From Rhodospirillales bacterium (GTDB lineage: Bacteria; Pseudomonadota; Alphaproteobacteria; UBA828), in assembly GCA_028818855.1 (NCBI GenBank), contig JAPPMY010000156.1, forward strand, positions 1 through 34,710: a stretch of 34,710 nt of DNA, written 5' to 3'. The notes below the pieces were generated by a model. It searched no databases and was not told the origin of the DNA. It was given only the letters and a program-made list of their open reading frames with translations. The translations under genes were made by a program, and so were the position numbers. Positions 8,600 through 15,113 of the stretch are shown here, piece by piece. Position 1 is the first letter of the stretch. Each line of letters begins with the position of its first letter.

Positions 8600-8649
8600 T
8601 CGAGGTGGAATGCGATGACCAAGCAATATGAAGCGAGGTTCTGGCGTCG

Positions 8650-8931
8650 GTGCACGAGGCGGCGCTCGGACTGGCCGAGGCGGGCCTCGTGTCGAAGCGG
8701 ACCATGCGCAAGTTCGACGAGATGTGCCTCACGCCGGTCAAGGAGATGACGCCGGAGGACATCCGGGCGCTTCGGCTGCGCGAGCATGCGAGCCAGGCGG
8801 TGTTCGCGCGTTACCTCAACGTGACGACAGGTCTGGTGAGCCAATGGGAGCGCGGCGAGAAGCGTCCGCGCGGCCCCTCGCTGAAGCTGCTGACGCTGGT
8901 GGCGAAGAACGGTCTCGGAGTCGTCGCCTGA
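8650..8931 (+). CDS. higA: HigA-type HTH antitoxin (5' end frameshifted)
   Basis: An XRE-type helix-turn-helix protein (ASQAVFARYLNVTTGLVSQWERG) with the HigA lead-in VSKRTMRKFDEMCLTPVKEMTPEDIRALR. It would bind and neutralise the toxin encoded just upstream and repress the shared promoter. The annotated frame can start only at GTG 8650. However, ATG 8615, 15 bases past the toxin stop, begins MTKQYEA, which is how this family usually starts, and would join VLASVHEAAL in the present frame if one base were added near 8637. The gene therefore seems to have lost one base; the DNA-binding domain is intact. Confidence 0.78.
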   Translation: MHEAALGLAEAGLVSKRTMRKFDEMCLTPVKEMTPEDIRALRLREHASQAVFARYLNVTTGLVSQWERGEKRPRGPSLKLLTLVAKNGLGVVA

Positions 8932-9276
8932 GGCATGCGACGACTGGAATACGATCGAGTCCGGTGACTATTTGATTACGGACCGAAAATGACGGGAATC
9001 GAAGGCGGGAGTTTGTTCAGAGAAAATCGTTATAATACAATGCTCTAAGGGTGGTTCAGCGAGGCGCAAGTGGGTGTTTGACGCACAAGCGTGCCGGAGA
9101 TCATCCATGTGTTTGAGTTCCGCGACGGCCTCCGCCAACTTCAAACCGCCGCCTGATCATGTGTCACCAACTTTCGCGCATAACTCGCCAATACCGGCGC
9201 GCTGGTCTATCGTTTCGCGCGATGTCATGCGCCAGCGTGGGCGAGCGGTGCCTGAGTCACGCGCACAAAGAGAAAA
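8932..9276. other. Gene-free stretch after higBA
   Basis: No supported gene. It contains an AT-rich patch with TATAAT near 9035 that could be part of a promoter reading toward the NTPase remnant, but no -35 element sits at proper spacing. GC is lower than in the flanking metabolic genes. Confidence 0.5.
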
Positions 9277-10150
9277 ATGATGCTGTCCCGCTGCTTAGGT
9301 TCCGACGTCTACATCGCCTACACAGCGAAATACACTTGGTAGTCCAACCAGATGGCGCATGCCATGATGGGGTTCGCCGGCACCACCCTGCTGGCGGCCG
9401 GTGCGCTGTCGTTGGGCTGCAGCCCACTCTGGGCGCTGGGCTTCGCCGCCATCCCCGTCTCGAAGGACCTGACCGACCTGCTGCTCGACCGGGCACGCGC
9501 CTCCAGCGTCTGCAGGAAGACGCAAGCCTTTCCGGTCAACATGCGCGAACTTGCCTACGATGCCGCGACCGATGTCTTCTTCTGGTCGTTCGGCATGATG
9601 CTGTCGCTGACGCTGATGAGCCGGTTGCCGGGTGGGTTTCCTTCCTGGGGCTCCTGGCTGCTGCTCGCCATCACGCTCGCCATGTTCGCCGCGATGTTCG
9701 TGCCCGGTCGTTATTACAGTCGTGAAAAAACTGCTTTCGACCGCAGCGGGCTGCCTACTTTTTCCGCCTGCCGACCTTCGACGGCGAATTCGCCGACTCG
9801 AGCGATCCGTCACGCATCCGCACTTTCGTCGGTGGCACGGCCCGCAATGCGCATCTGCTGATCCACGGCCCGCTCGGCGCCCGCAAGACGACGCTGGCCG
9901 TCGGTATCGGCTGCGGCATGACGATCACCCGCCAGCTCGGTACAGATCCCGCCGTGGTGCGCTACGTTTCGGCGGCGAAACTGGCCGACGAACTCAGCGT
10001 CAGTTCGGCCCCGACAAGCGATTCCGAACTCCATTCCGTCTCCGATGCCGCGGTACTGATCGTCGACGATTTGCCCGATGTCACGCTGACCACGCATCAG
10101 CCGCCTAGTCCGGCGGCCTGGTGTAGCCTCCCCCAACGGCCCATAGTTTG
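9277..10150 (+). pseudogene. Membrane-anchored P-loop NTPase gene, 5' part (interrupted)
   Basis: Starts MMLSRCLGSDVYIAYTAKYTW, then hits TAG at 9340, continues in frame with two or three hydrophobic segments (about 9355-9430, 9575-9625 and 9650-9700), and changes frame by one base near 9758. It resumes as YFFRLPTFDGEFADSSDPSR with a P-loop-like HGPLGARKTTLAVGIG and a Walker-B-like AVLIVDDLPD. At 10150 it is cut by IS1595 element A; the coding sense resumes after the element and ends at 12967. The Walker A motif is atypical (GARKT instead of GxGKT). The rebuilt protein would have about 310 residues. I do not recognise the family; a membrane-tethered ATPase is all that can be said. The gene is certainly inactive. 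Confidence 0.6.
10143..10150. repeat. Target site duplication, left copy (element A)
   Basis: ATAGTTTG, repeated exactly at 12893-12900. Eight bases is the duplication length typical of the IS1595 family. Confidence 0.92.
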
Positions 10151-10179
10151 GGGATTTATATCGGATAGTGCCTTGGCCT
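10151..10179. repeat. Left terminal inverted repeat of element A
   Basis: Twenty-nine bases identical to the reverse complement of 12864-12892. The inner end supplies the -35 hexamer of the transposase promoter. Confidence 0.93.
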
Positions 10180-10201
10180 TCTGAGAAGTGCTCCATAGAA
10201 T
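10173..10201 (+). promoter_or_regulatory. Transposase promoter of element A anchored in the inverted repeat
   Basis: TTGGCC at the inner edge of the repeat, a 17-bp spacer, then TAGAAT. The same layout recurs in elements B and C. A GGAGGG ribosome-binding site follows at 10215-10220. Confidence 0.65.
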
Positions 10202-10227
10202 AGTGCCCAAGCTCGGAGGGCACGATC

Positions 10228-11166
10228 ATGGCACACAGGGCACCCGGCAAGAGCTTCCGCAAGGGCATGTCGCTCTTCGAGATCATGGATCTCTTCCCCG
10301 ACGATGCAGCGGCCGAGCGCTGGTTCACCGAGACGCGCTGGCCCAAAGGCCCGCACTGCCCCTACTGCGGCTCGACCGACATTCTCACGGGCGCAGCTCA
10401 CAAGACCATGCCCTACCGTTGCCGCGAGCGCGGGTGTCGCAAGCGCTTCTCCGTCCGCACGAAGAGCGCCATGGAGGCGTCCAACATCGGCTACCGGAAG
10501 TGGGCGATCGCCTTCTACCTCTTTGCTACCTCGCTGAAGGGCGTCTCCTCGATGAAGCTGCATCGCGATTTGGAGATCACCCAGAAGAGCGCATGGTTCA
10601 TGGCGCACCGCATCCGCGAGGCCTGGCAGGAGCACGGCTGCCCCTTCGACGGCCCGGTCGAGGTCGACGAGACCTACGTCGGCGGCCGGGAGAAGAACAA
10701 GCACGCGAGGAAGAAGAAGCGCCTGGGCCGCGGCGGGGTCGGCAAGGCCATCGTCGCCGGCGCAAGGGATCGGGCCACCAACCGCGTCACGGCCGAGACC
10801 ATACCCGACACCACACGGCTCACGCTCAGCAACTACATCGCCGCCCATGTGGCACCGGAGGCCATGGTCTACACCGATGAGCACAAGGGCTACTCAGGCC
10901 TGCCCCGTCACGAGAGCGTCGTCCACGGGCGCGGCGAGTATGTCAACGGCGACTGCCACACCCAGGGCATCGAATCGCTGTGGGCCCTCCTGAAGCGCGG
11001 GATCATGGGAACCTACCACCAGATCAGCCCGAAACACCTGGACCGCTACGTCAACGAGTTCGCGGGCCGCCACAACGACCGAGACTCCGACACCATCGAC
11101 ATGATGGCGCACATGGCGAAGGGGATGGTAGGAAAGAGGCTGAGGTACGAAGACCTGATCGCCTAG
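10228..11166 (+). CDS. IS1595-family transposase (element A)
   Basis: A 312-residue cut-and-paste transposase. An N-terminal zinc ribbon (C44-x2-C47, C65, C70) is followed by the ISXO2-like catalytic domain: D147 in VEVDETYVGG, D217 in VYTDEHKGY, and E249 in HTQGIESLWALLKR. All metal ligands are present and the length is normal, so the protein should be active. The KGVSSMKLHRD motif is shared with the transposase of element C, placing A and C in the same subgroup. The ATG is preceded by GGAGGG at good spacing. Confidence 0.95.
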   Translation: MAHRAPGKSFRKGMSLFEIMDLFPDDAAAERWFTETRWPKGPHCPYCGSTDILTGAAHKTMPYRCRERGCRKRFSVRTKSAMEASNIGYRKWAIAFYLFATSLKGVSSMKLHRDLEITQKSAWFMAHRIREAWQEHGCPFDGPVEVDETYVGGREKNKHARKKKRLGRGGVGKAIVAGARDRATNRVTAETIPDTTRLTLSNYIAAHVAPEAMVYTDEHKGYSGLPRHESVVHGRGEYVNGDCHTQGIESLWALLKRGIMGTYHQISPKHLDRYVNEFAGRHNDRDSDTIDMMAHMAKGMVGKRLRYEDLIA

Positions 11167-11249
11167 CCGCCTCGCGTTGCCCCGGCAAGAGTCGCGCGAG
11201 GACGGCCCGGAACCTCTCGACTTCTATAGCCGAGAGGGCTTCCGCATGT

Positions 11250-11543
11250 CTAGTGGTGTACTCCTTCATCAGGAAGTGGAAAAGTCGCCCATGTGTCTGG
11301 GCCGGATTCAACTCCTTCCCGAAGCTGTGAATGAAGTGTATCGAGCTGGCTGCGCTGCGTTCGAGAAAGAGGGGGGTCAAACTGATCCTTCATCTGACGC
11401 AGAACATGGTCCAGGATGTTCAGCGCTCCCTGACTAGTGCGTTGCTCGACTGGAAGTTTGTCCAATGCCTGAAAAGTGGCGACAAGACAGGCGGTAAACC
11501 CTGCGGTCGCCACCTTGTCGAACGAGTCTGAGTGATCGCTCAT
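11250..11543 (-). CDS. Small soluble cargo protein of element A, unknown function
   Basis: A 97-residue acidic protein (starts MSDHSDSFDKVATAGFTACL) with no recognised domain, signal peptide or membrane helix; it is predicted mainly helical. A clear ribosome-binding site AGGAAAGGG precedes the ATG, which is the main reason to accept it. It is the second gene of the minus-strand cargo unit, behind the lipoprotein gene and separated from it by a strong 12-bp hairpin, and it converges on the transposase gene. Confidence 0.65.
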   Translation of the reverse strand: MSDHSDSFDKVATAGFTACLVATFQALDKLPVEQRTSQGALNILDHVLRQMKDQFDPPLSRTQRSQLDTLHSQLREGVESGPDTWATFPLPDEGVHH

Positions 11544-11569
11544 GACAGCCCTTTCCTGTCGTGGGTTGA

Positions 11570-11599
11570 GAGCCCCGGCGGTGGCAGCCGCCGGGGCTC
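11570..11599 (-). terminator. Strong hairpin between the two minus-strand cargo genes
   Basis: A 12-bp perfect stem (GAGCCCCGGCGG / CCGCCGGGGCTC) with a six-base loop. It lacks a T-run, so it may slow transcription or shape mRNA decay rather than terminate. A near twin (GAGCCCCGGTG stem) lies at 15361-15389 in element C. Confidence 0.5.
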
Positions 11600-11642
11600 A
11601 TACTCTACAGGCGCACGGCGCCGAAGGAGCCCCTCAATCGGC

Positions 11643-12134
11643 CTACTCCTGTGTGGCGTCGATCCTCTTCCGGTGGTCGTAGAATGTCTTGTCACCGACC
11701 GTCCAAGGGAAGGCGTGCTTCCACACGATCTCGTCCTTGATCGCGTAGATATCGCAATCGGGTTTCACCGTAGGCGCGTGCCGGCGTGCGGCATCCTCGC
11801 ACTGCACAATCGCCTTGAGCGCCCACTGCGACTTGATGGATTGGTTCCGGTTCCCGAGGAGGCCCTGGCACCCGTCAGCGCAGTAGATCCAGCCCACACC
11901 GTTTCCCTTCCGATCGAGGGCGAGGATGCCGTAGCGGCCCTGCGCTTGGGTTTGGTAGCGCTTCCAAGCCCCCACGAACCGTTGAGGCGCGTTCTTGTGG
12001 ATCTGGTCGATGCGCTCGGCGCGCTCCCAGGCCTGCTTCGAGGTGACGCAGCCGGACAACAGGATCGGCACACACCCGATCAGAATGAGCGTAGCGGCCG
12101 CGGCCAGGGCTGCGGTACGGATTGGCGATCTCAT
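11643..12134 (-). CDS. Cargo lipoprotein of element A
   Basis: A 163-residue protein with a lipoprotein signal (positively charged start, hydrophobic core, lipobox LLSGC), so it should be lipidated and membrane-anchored outside the cytoplasm. The mature part begins VTSKQAWERAERID and contains YGILALDRKGNGVGW followed by several cysteines (IYCADGC, IVQCED, KPDCDIYA), suggesting disulfides. No function can be assigned. A GGGGAAA ribosome-binding site precedes the ATG, and the conserved structured RNA lies 48 bases upstream on the same strand, so it probably forms the leader of this mRNA. Confidence 0.7.
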   Translation of the reverse strand: MRSPIRTAALAAAATLILIGCVPILLSGCVTSKQAWERAERIDQIHKNAPQRFVGAWKRYQTQAQGRYGILALDRKGNGVGWIYCADGCQGLLGNRNQSIKSQWALKAIVQCEDAARRHAPTVKPDCDIYAIKDEIVWKHAFPWTVGDKTFYDHRKRIDATQE

Positions 12135-12161
12135 GAGTGTTTCCCCGCATCGGTGACGGCA

Positions 12162-12175
12162 CCGGCGGGCGCCGG
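12162..12175 (-). other. Short GC hairpin following the structured RNA of element A
   Basis: CCGGC / GCCGG arms around GGGC lie between the structured RNA and the lipoprotein start. The equivalent hairpin in element C is 15720-15737. It could act as a 3' stem or a translation barrier. Confidence 0.45.
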
Positions 12176-12181
12176 GCCGTT

Positions 12182-12307
12182 GTCATCGCCAATGCGTGAA
12201 GCACAGGGATCCCGCCTATTCGCCAAGCTCGGGGAGCTACCCCGCGCCGAGATAAGGCTGTTCTATTCAGCGGGCGACCCGACATAGCGGGACGCACTGA
12301 CGATGAC
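12182..12307 (-). ncRNA. Conserved structured RNA, copy in element A
   Basis: About 126 nt closed by a 16-bp stem whose arms are 12182-12197 and 12292-12307. Read on the minus strand all 16 pairs form, two of them as G-U wobbles; read on the plus strand these become C-A mismatches, so the RNA is made from the minus strand. The interior shares with the copy at 15741-15864 a CCCG-hexaloop-CGGG hairpin, the GTCGCCCGCTGAATA block, a GCTG-heptaloop-CAGC hairpin, GGGGTAGCTC and GGCGAATAGGCGGG. Stem letters differ between copies while pairing is kept. It precedes the lipoprotein gene. I know of no named family that fits. Confidence 0.72.
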
Positions 12308-12378
12308 GGGAGAAGCGTGAGCGCCCGTGAGCGCGAAGTCAATTAGCTTGAACGGGATAGACACTACCGATAGGGGGG

Positions 12379-12407
12379 GTTGACGATTCCGTGTCACGGC
12401 GCAATAT
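12379..12407 (+). promoter_or_regulatory. Probable promoter for the right-end cargo genes of element A
   Basis: TTGACG followed at 16-17 bp by CAATAT/AATATG. A strong GAGGAGGAG ribosome-binding site and an ATG at 12435 follow at the expected distance. Confidence 0.5.
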
Positions 12408-12434
12408 GGGCGGCACGGGTGAGGAGGAGAGCTG

Positions 12435-12599
12435 ATGACCGATCGCCAGACCAAACGACCCGTCGAGCACCAGCCGACGAAGGCGGAGATGGAAGAGGTC
12501 ATCGAGATCGACGCAACGCCCAAGGCCCTCGCCTGGGCCATGACGCGAGGCGGTGCCGACCGGCGGGAGCCTGATGACGAGTCGGACGAGGCCGCTTAG
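12435..12599 (+). CDS. 54-residue cargo protein of element A
   Basis: A short acidic ORF (starts MTDRQTKRPVEHQPTKAEM, ends DDESDEAA) behind a near-perfect GAGGAGGAG ribosome-binding site. Its middle, IDATPKALAWAMTRGGADRR, resembles the ATPEDVARALLRPWG segment of the 51-residue cargo protein at 15114-15269 in element C, and both have acidic tails. That recurrence supports both genes being real. The function is unknown; the pattern would fit a small regulatory or adaptor peptide. Confidence 0.65.
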   Translation: MTDRQTKRPVEHQPTKAEMEEVIEIDATPKALAWAMTRGGADRREPDDESDEAA

Positions 12600-12613
12600 A
12601 GACTCGTCCCTTC

Positions 12614-12859
12614 ATGAGGCGCATCACCCTCACAATCGTCTTGGTAGCCTGTCTCGCACCACCAGCGGAAGCCCATGTTCCAGAGAATTGCCAGACCGGG
12701 CGCTTGAAGTTTGCAGCCGGCTTGGCAGAACTGCGCATGGCTCATGAGGCTCTCGATTCGTCGAACTCTGAAGTCGATCCGCTCATGCGTGTGATCGAGG
12801 CGTACCGCATTGCAGTGCAGGCTGGTGTTGCCCTCATCCGCTGCATCGAAGGCGATTAG
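12614..12859 (+). CDS. Small secreted cargo protein of element A
   Basis: An 81-residue protein with a clear signal peptide (MRRITLTIVLVACLAPPAEA) and a mature helical domain of about 60 residues with two cysteines (PENC and IRCIEGD). Likely periplasmic. No family is recognised. It starts 14 bases after the 54-residue gene and ends just inside the right inverted repeat, so the two probably share a transcript. Confidence 0.55.
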   Translation: MRRITLTIVLVACLAPPAEAHVPENCQTGRLKFAAGLAELRMAHEALDSSNSEVDPLMRVIEAYRIAVQAGVALIRCIEGD

Positions 12860-12863
12860 CGGC

Positions 12864-12892
12864 AGGCCAAGGCACTATCCGATATAAATCCC
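12864..12892. repeat. Right terminal inverted repeat of element A
   Basis: Exact reverse complement of 10151-10179. It ends in AAATCCC directly before the second ATAGTTTG. Confidence 0.93.
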
Positions 12893-12900
12893 ATAGTTTG
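12893..12900. repeat. Target site duplication, right copy (element A)
   Basis: ATAGTTTG, identical to 10143-10150. Confidence 0.92.
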
Positions 12901-12967
12901 GGTCGTCGCCGATCCGAAGCATGTCAAGGGCTGGCAGAAGTGGCCCAACAGTGAGCATCCGGCGTAG
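12893..12967 (+). pseudogene. 3' end of the interrupted P-loop NTPase gene
   Basis: If element A and one target duplication are removed, the frame open at 10150 (RPIVW) continues directly as VVADPKHVKGWQKWPNSEHPA and stops at 12967. The seamless join shows this is the C-terminus of the same protein as 9277-10150. The gene carries at least two other lesions upstream. Confidence 0.75.
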
Positions 12968-13045
12968 GCCGCTTGTTTCGTTGGGGTGAGCTTTGGCAGG
13001 CTGAGCGCTCGGGAAGTGGGTGCTTCGTAGGTGTCCACTTATTGC

Positions 13046-13070
13046 TACGTGAGTATCACCTTGACATAAG
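13046..13070. repeat. Left inverted repeat of element B
   Basis: Matches the reverse complement of 14629-14653 at 23 of 25 positions. Confidence 0.85.
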
Positions 13071-13094
13071 ACGCCTGCCCCGCATCATAGGGGC

Positions 13095-13661
13095 ATGGAC
13101 AGGAAACGAGTCGGCGGCGCCACGGTCAGCCTCGCGTGGATTGCCGGTTTCGGTCGGGAGCTTGCTACTCTCCCACCAGACAAGACACTAGCCATGCTGG
13201 GCGACATCATAAGCCCGCACTCATTTTACCTAGCGCTGACTGTGCTTGGACTGGGGGGACTCACCTACTTTGGATGGCCAGTGGTAGCCTGGGCGTGGAC
13301 GATCCCCAAGAGGCGGAAGGAGAGAACCAGCGCCGCGAGAGAACAAAAGCAAAGGGAGCGCCGAGAAAGGCAGGCAAGCATAATCACAGCGATTACAGAC
13401 CTGAAAGAACTGTTGCGCGACTCCCTATTGTATTCTGCGAAAACTGCACAACGAGAAACACGCATACTGATGTTCAAACAACGTCTTATAAACGAGCGTG
13501 TTCTACCCGACTCATACAGAGATCAACCAGACATCGCGTTGCGGGCCTATTTGGAGGCTATCCTCCCGTACGTCATTCAGCATGGTGTTGATGAGGGCGT
13601 CCGTCATTTCGAGCGCGATATGCGGGAATTGGAGAACGAGGGAGACGAAGATGGCGATTGA
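13095..13661 (+). CDS. Cargo membrane protein with charged coiled tail (element B)
   Basis: A 188-residue protein with one strong membrane segment at about residues 43-68 (FYLALTVLGLGGLTYFG...), then a very basic helical stretch (KRRKERTSAAREQKQRERRERQ) and an acidic C-terminus. No family is recognised. GC is clearly lower than in neighbouring chromosomal genes, suggesting a foreign origin. The ATG lies only a few bases after a possible -10, and TTGACA of the inverted repeat is 17 bp before it, so the message could be almost leaderless. Confidence 0.65.
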   Translation: MDRKRVGGATVSLAWIAGFGRELATLPPDKTLAMLGDIISPHSFYLALTVLGLGGLTYFGWPVVAWAWTIPKRRKERTSAAREQKQRERRERQASIITAITDLKELLRDSLLYSAKTAQRETRILMFKQRLINERVLPDSYRDQPDIALRAYLEAILPYVIQHGVDEGVRHFERDMRELENEGDEDGD

Positions 13662-13896
13662 TCGGGACAACTGCCACCCGCCCCACATTGCAAGAAAACG
13701 CTTCGAGGCCCTGCTACATTCAATGGTGATTAAAGGCTCGCCACCAGATCGCCGAAGATCGCGGCGGGCCGCTTCCGGCGGTTGTAGCGATACTCGAACT
13801 CCTTCACGTACTTCTGCAGGTGCTTCCGGGAAACGTGAACGTGAGTGCCGCGAATCGACAGCTTCAGCCGAGCCCAAAAGCCCTCAAGGCCGTTGA
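13651..13896 (+). CDS. Possible short overlapping cargo ORF (element B)
   Basis: An ATG overlaps the stop region of the membrane-protein gene and has GAGGGAGACG upstream, the geometry of translational coupling. It begins MAIDRDNCHPPHIARKRFEALL, which looks protein-like, but after about 28 codons it runs antisense through the transposase 3' end, where the sequence (RRRSRRAASGGC) is unconvincing. Either a short peptide with an eroded end or chance. Confidence 0.25.
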   Translation: MAIDRDNCHPPHIARKRFEALLHSMVIKGSPPDRRRSRRAASGGCSDTRTPSRTSAGASGKRERECRESTASAEPKSPQGR

Positions 13897-14590
13897 CGTG
13901 ACTGGCACCGCTCACATACTCGCCCAGCCCGTGATTGACGGTCTCGTGCCGATAACCAGCCCGGTCGATGCCCTTGTAGGACGCCAGTTCGTCCGTATGA
14001 ACGGTGCTGCCCGTTTCAACGTTCTCGGCAATGATCGGTTGCAAGGTCCGCTTGCGCACGTTCGGCACAACCTTCGCCATAACGTCGCCACCGCGCTCCA
14101 ACATCCCGAAGACGACCGTCTTGCCAGCGGCACCGCGACCGCGCTTTCCGGGACGCTTGCCACCGACGTAGGTCTCATCGGCCTCTACGGGCTCGCCAGG
14201 GCCGCCCAGCGGGGTCTCGCCGTCTACCTTGGCCATATACTTGCGAATCTCGTGCGCCATGCGCCACGCCGTCTTGTAGGGAATATCCAACTGGCGCTCC
14301 AGCTCCTTCGCCGCTACGCCGTGCCGCGAAGTCGAGAACAGATACATGGCGTAGAACCACTTATGCAGCGGCAGGTGAGTCCGTTCCATCGGCGTGCCAA
14401 CGGTCGGGTGCAGGTGGTGGCCGCAGTGCTGGCAGACGTACCCGCGTTCCTTCGTCATGCGATAGAACTTCCCGTACTCACCGCACTTCGGGCAGTTCAA
14501 CTCGGTGCCGCCGTAGCGCTCAATCATGATGCGCTTCAGGCACGCTTCGTCGTCCGGGAACTGGCGGGTGAACTCGTAGAAACTCATCAT
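13730..14590 (-). CDS. IS1595-family transposase (element B)
   Basis: A 286-residue transposase with a zinc ribbon (C33-x2-C36, C53-x2-C56) and the catalytic D138 in VEADETYVGG, D200 in VHTDELASY and E236 in HVNGLEGFWARLK. Length and motifs are complete. It is distinct from the transposases of A and C (RHGVAAKELERQL replaces KGVSSMKLHRD), so it belongs to another branch of the family. Two ATGs in tandem follow GGAGGTCGCC; the second has the better spacing. The promoter at its terminus is nearly consensus. Confidence 0.95.
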   Translation of the reverse strand: MMSFYEFTRQFPDDEACLKRIMIERYGGTELNCPKCGEYGKFYRMTKERGYVCQHCGHHLHPTVGTPMERTHLPLHKWFYAMYLFSTSRHGVAAKELERQLDIPYKTAWRMAHEIRKYMAKVDGETPLGGPGEPVEADETYVGGKRPGKRGRGAAGKTVVFGMLERGGDVMAKVVPNVRKRTLQPIIAENVETGSTVHTDELASYKGIDRAGYRHETVNHGLGEYVSGASHVNGLEGFWARLKLSIRGTHVHVSRKHLQKYVKEFEYRYNRRKRPAAIFGDLVASL

Positions 14591-14609
14591 GGCGACCTCC
14601 TATGCTCTG

Positions 14610-14638
14610 AATATAGGGATGGCCGCTCCTTATGTCAA
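14610..14638 (-). promoter_or_regulatory. Transposase promoter of element B anchored in the inverted repeat
   Basis: TTGACA inside the right inverted repeat, a spacer of exactly 17 bp, then TATATT; near-consensus sigma70. The start codon follows about 20 bases later. Confidence 0.75.
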
Positions 14639-14653
14639 GGTGATAATCGCGTA
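14629..14653. repeat. Right inverted repeat of element B
   Basis: Pairs with 13046-13070. Immediately beyond it the helicase remnant resumes. Confidence 0.85.
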
Positions 14654-15087
14654 CCGTTAAGCCCGCGTATCGCTGAATGCGCCCTTCTCGTTGCTCGAGA
14701 TCGAGTGGGTTGGACGAGAGGTCCCAATGAACCACCTGAGAGCACCACGGATGAAAATCCAGGCCCTCCTGCCCCACAGACGTGGTCGCCAAGACATGCG
14801 GCCAGAATGGCGTATTGAAACTCCGGCGAACTTCATCAGGGCGAACTGGAGCGGCATTCGCTTCACCGCCCGCCCCCCTGACGACGGGTTAGGTTTCAGC
14901 GTCGCCGAACGGCACCGCGACGTGGCAACGCACCGGAATCTTGTGCGATCGCCCACCAATGCCATGAAAGCCAAAACCGCCGGCACGCGGCCCGAGCGAC
15001 GATCGCAGATCATCGGCGAGACCAGCGGCGCCCTCGTGGAGAACCTGGGCGCGAAGCCAGAAGTGCTCGTCGAGAACGCTTTCAAAG
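14654..15087 (-). pseudogene. SNF2-type helicase remnant, C-terminal part
   Basis: The minus-strand frame contains a superfamily 2 helicase C-terminal core: FWPHVLATTSVGQEGLDFHP, then CSQVVHWDLSSNPLDLEQ and REGRIQRYAGL, matching motifs V and VI of SNF2-like helicases. It is truncated on the left by element B just after RYAGL, and on the right it continues across element C into 17261-17459 without loss of frame. An in-frame TAA at 14889-14891 shows the gene was already inactive. Such helicases are common in defence loci, which fits the neighbouring restriction-related genes. Confidence 0.72.
15080..15087. repeat. Target site duplication, left copy (element C)
   Basis: TTTCAAAG, repeated exactly at 17261-17268. 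Confidence 0.92.
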
Positions 15088-15110
15088 GGGGATTATATAT
15101 TTGACTGAAA
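15088..15110. repeat. Left inverted repeat of element C
   Basis: Matches the reverse complement of 17238-17260 at 21 of 23 positions. Confidence 0.9.
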
Positions 15111-15113
15111 TTT

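Larger units (their letters stand above)
10151..12892. mobile_element. IS1595-family element A with five cargo features
   Basis: A 2742-bp element bounded by perfect 29-bp terminal inverted repeats beginning GGGATTTATATCGG and flanked by the 8-bp duplication ATAGTTTG. It carries a complete transposase on the plus strand. On the minus strand it has two passenger genes (a lipoprotein and a 97-residue protein) behind a structured RNA, and at its right end two small plus-strand genes. It is much longer than a plain insertion sequence. Perfect ends, intact transposase and intact duplication indicate recent insertion. Removing the element and one duplication copy restores the reading frame of the NTPase gene. 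Confidence 0.93.
13046..14653. mobile_element. IS1595-family element B with a membrane-protein cargo gene
   Basis: About 1.6 kb bounded by 25-bp imperfect inverted repeats (23 of 25 match; inner part TATCACCTTGACATAAG). It contains a transposase on the minus strand and, convergent to it, a 188-residue membrane protein. No clean 8-bp duplication is visible. The right side abuts the helicase remnant, but the left side does not continue it, so a deletion next to the element probably removed the original left flank. The true ends may lie two bases inside the given limits. Confidence 0.85.

Noticed and set aside
12856-13038. Minus-strand 60-codon frame at the right end of element A
   Set aside because: Crosses the inverted repeat and the antisense of the NTPase tail; no ribosome-binding site or homology.
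13038-14661. Target duplication around element B (TATTGCTA versus TACCGTTA)
   Set aside because: Only 5 of 8 bases agree, within chance; not called.
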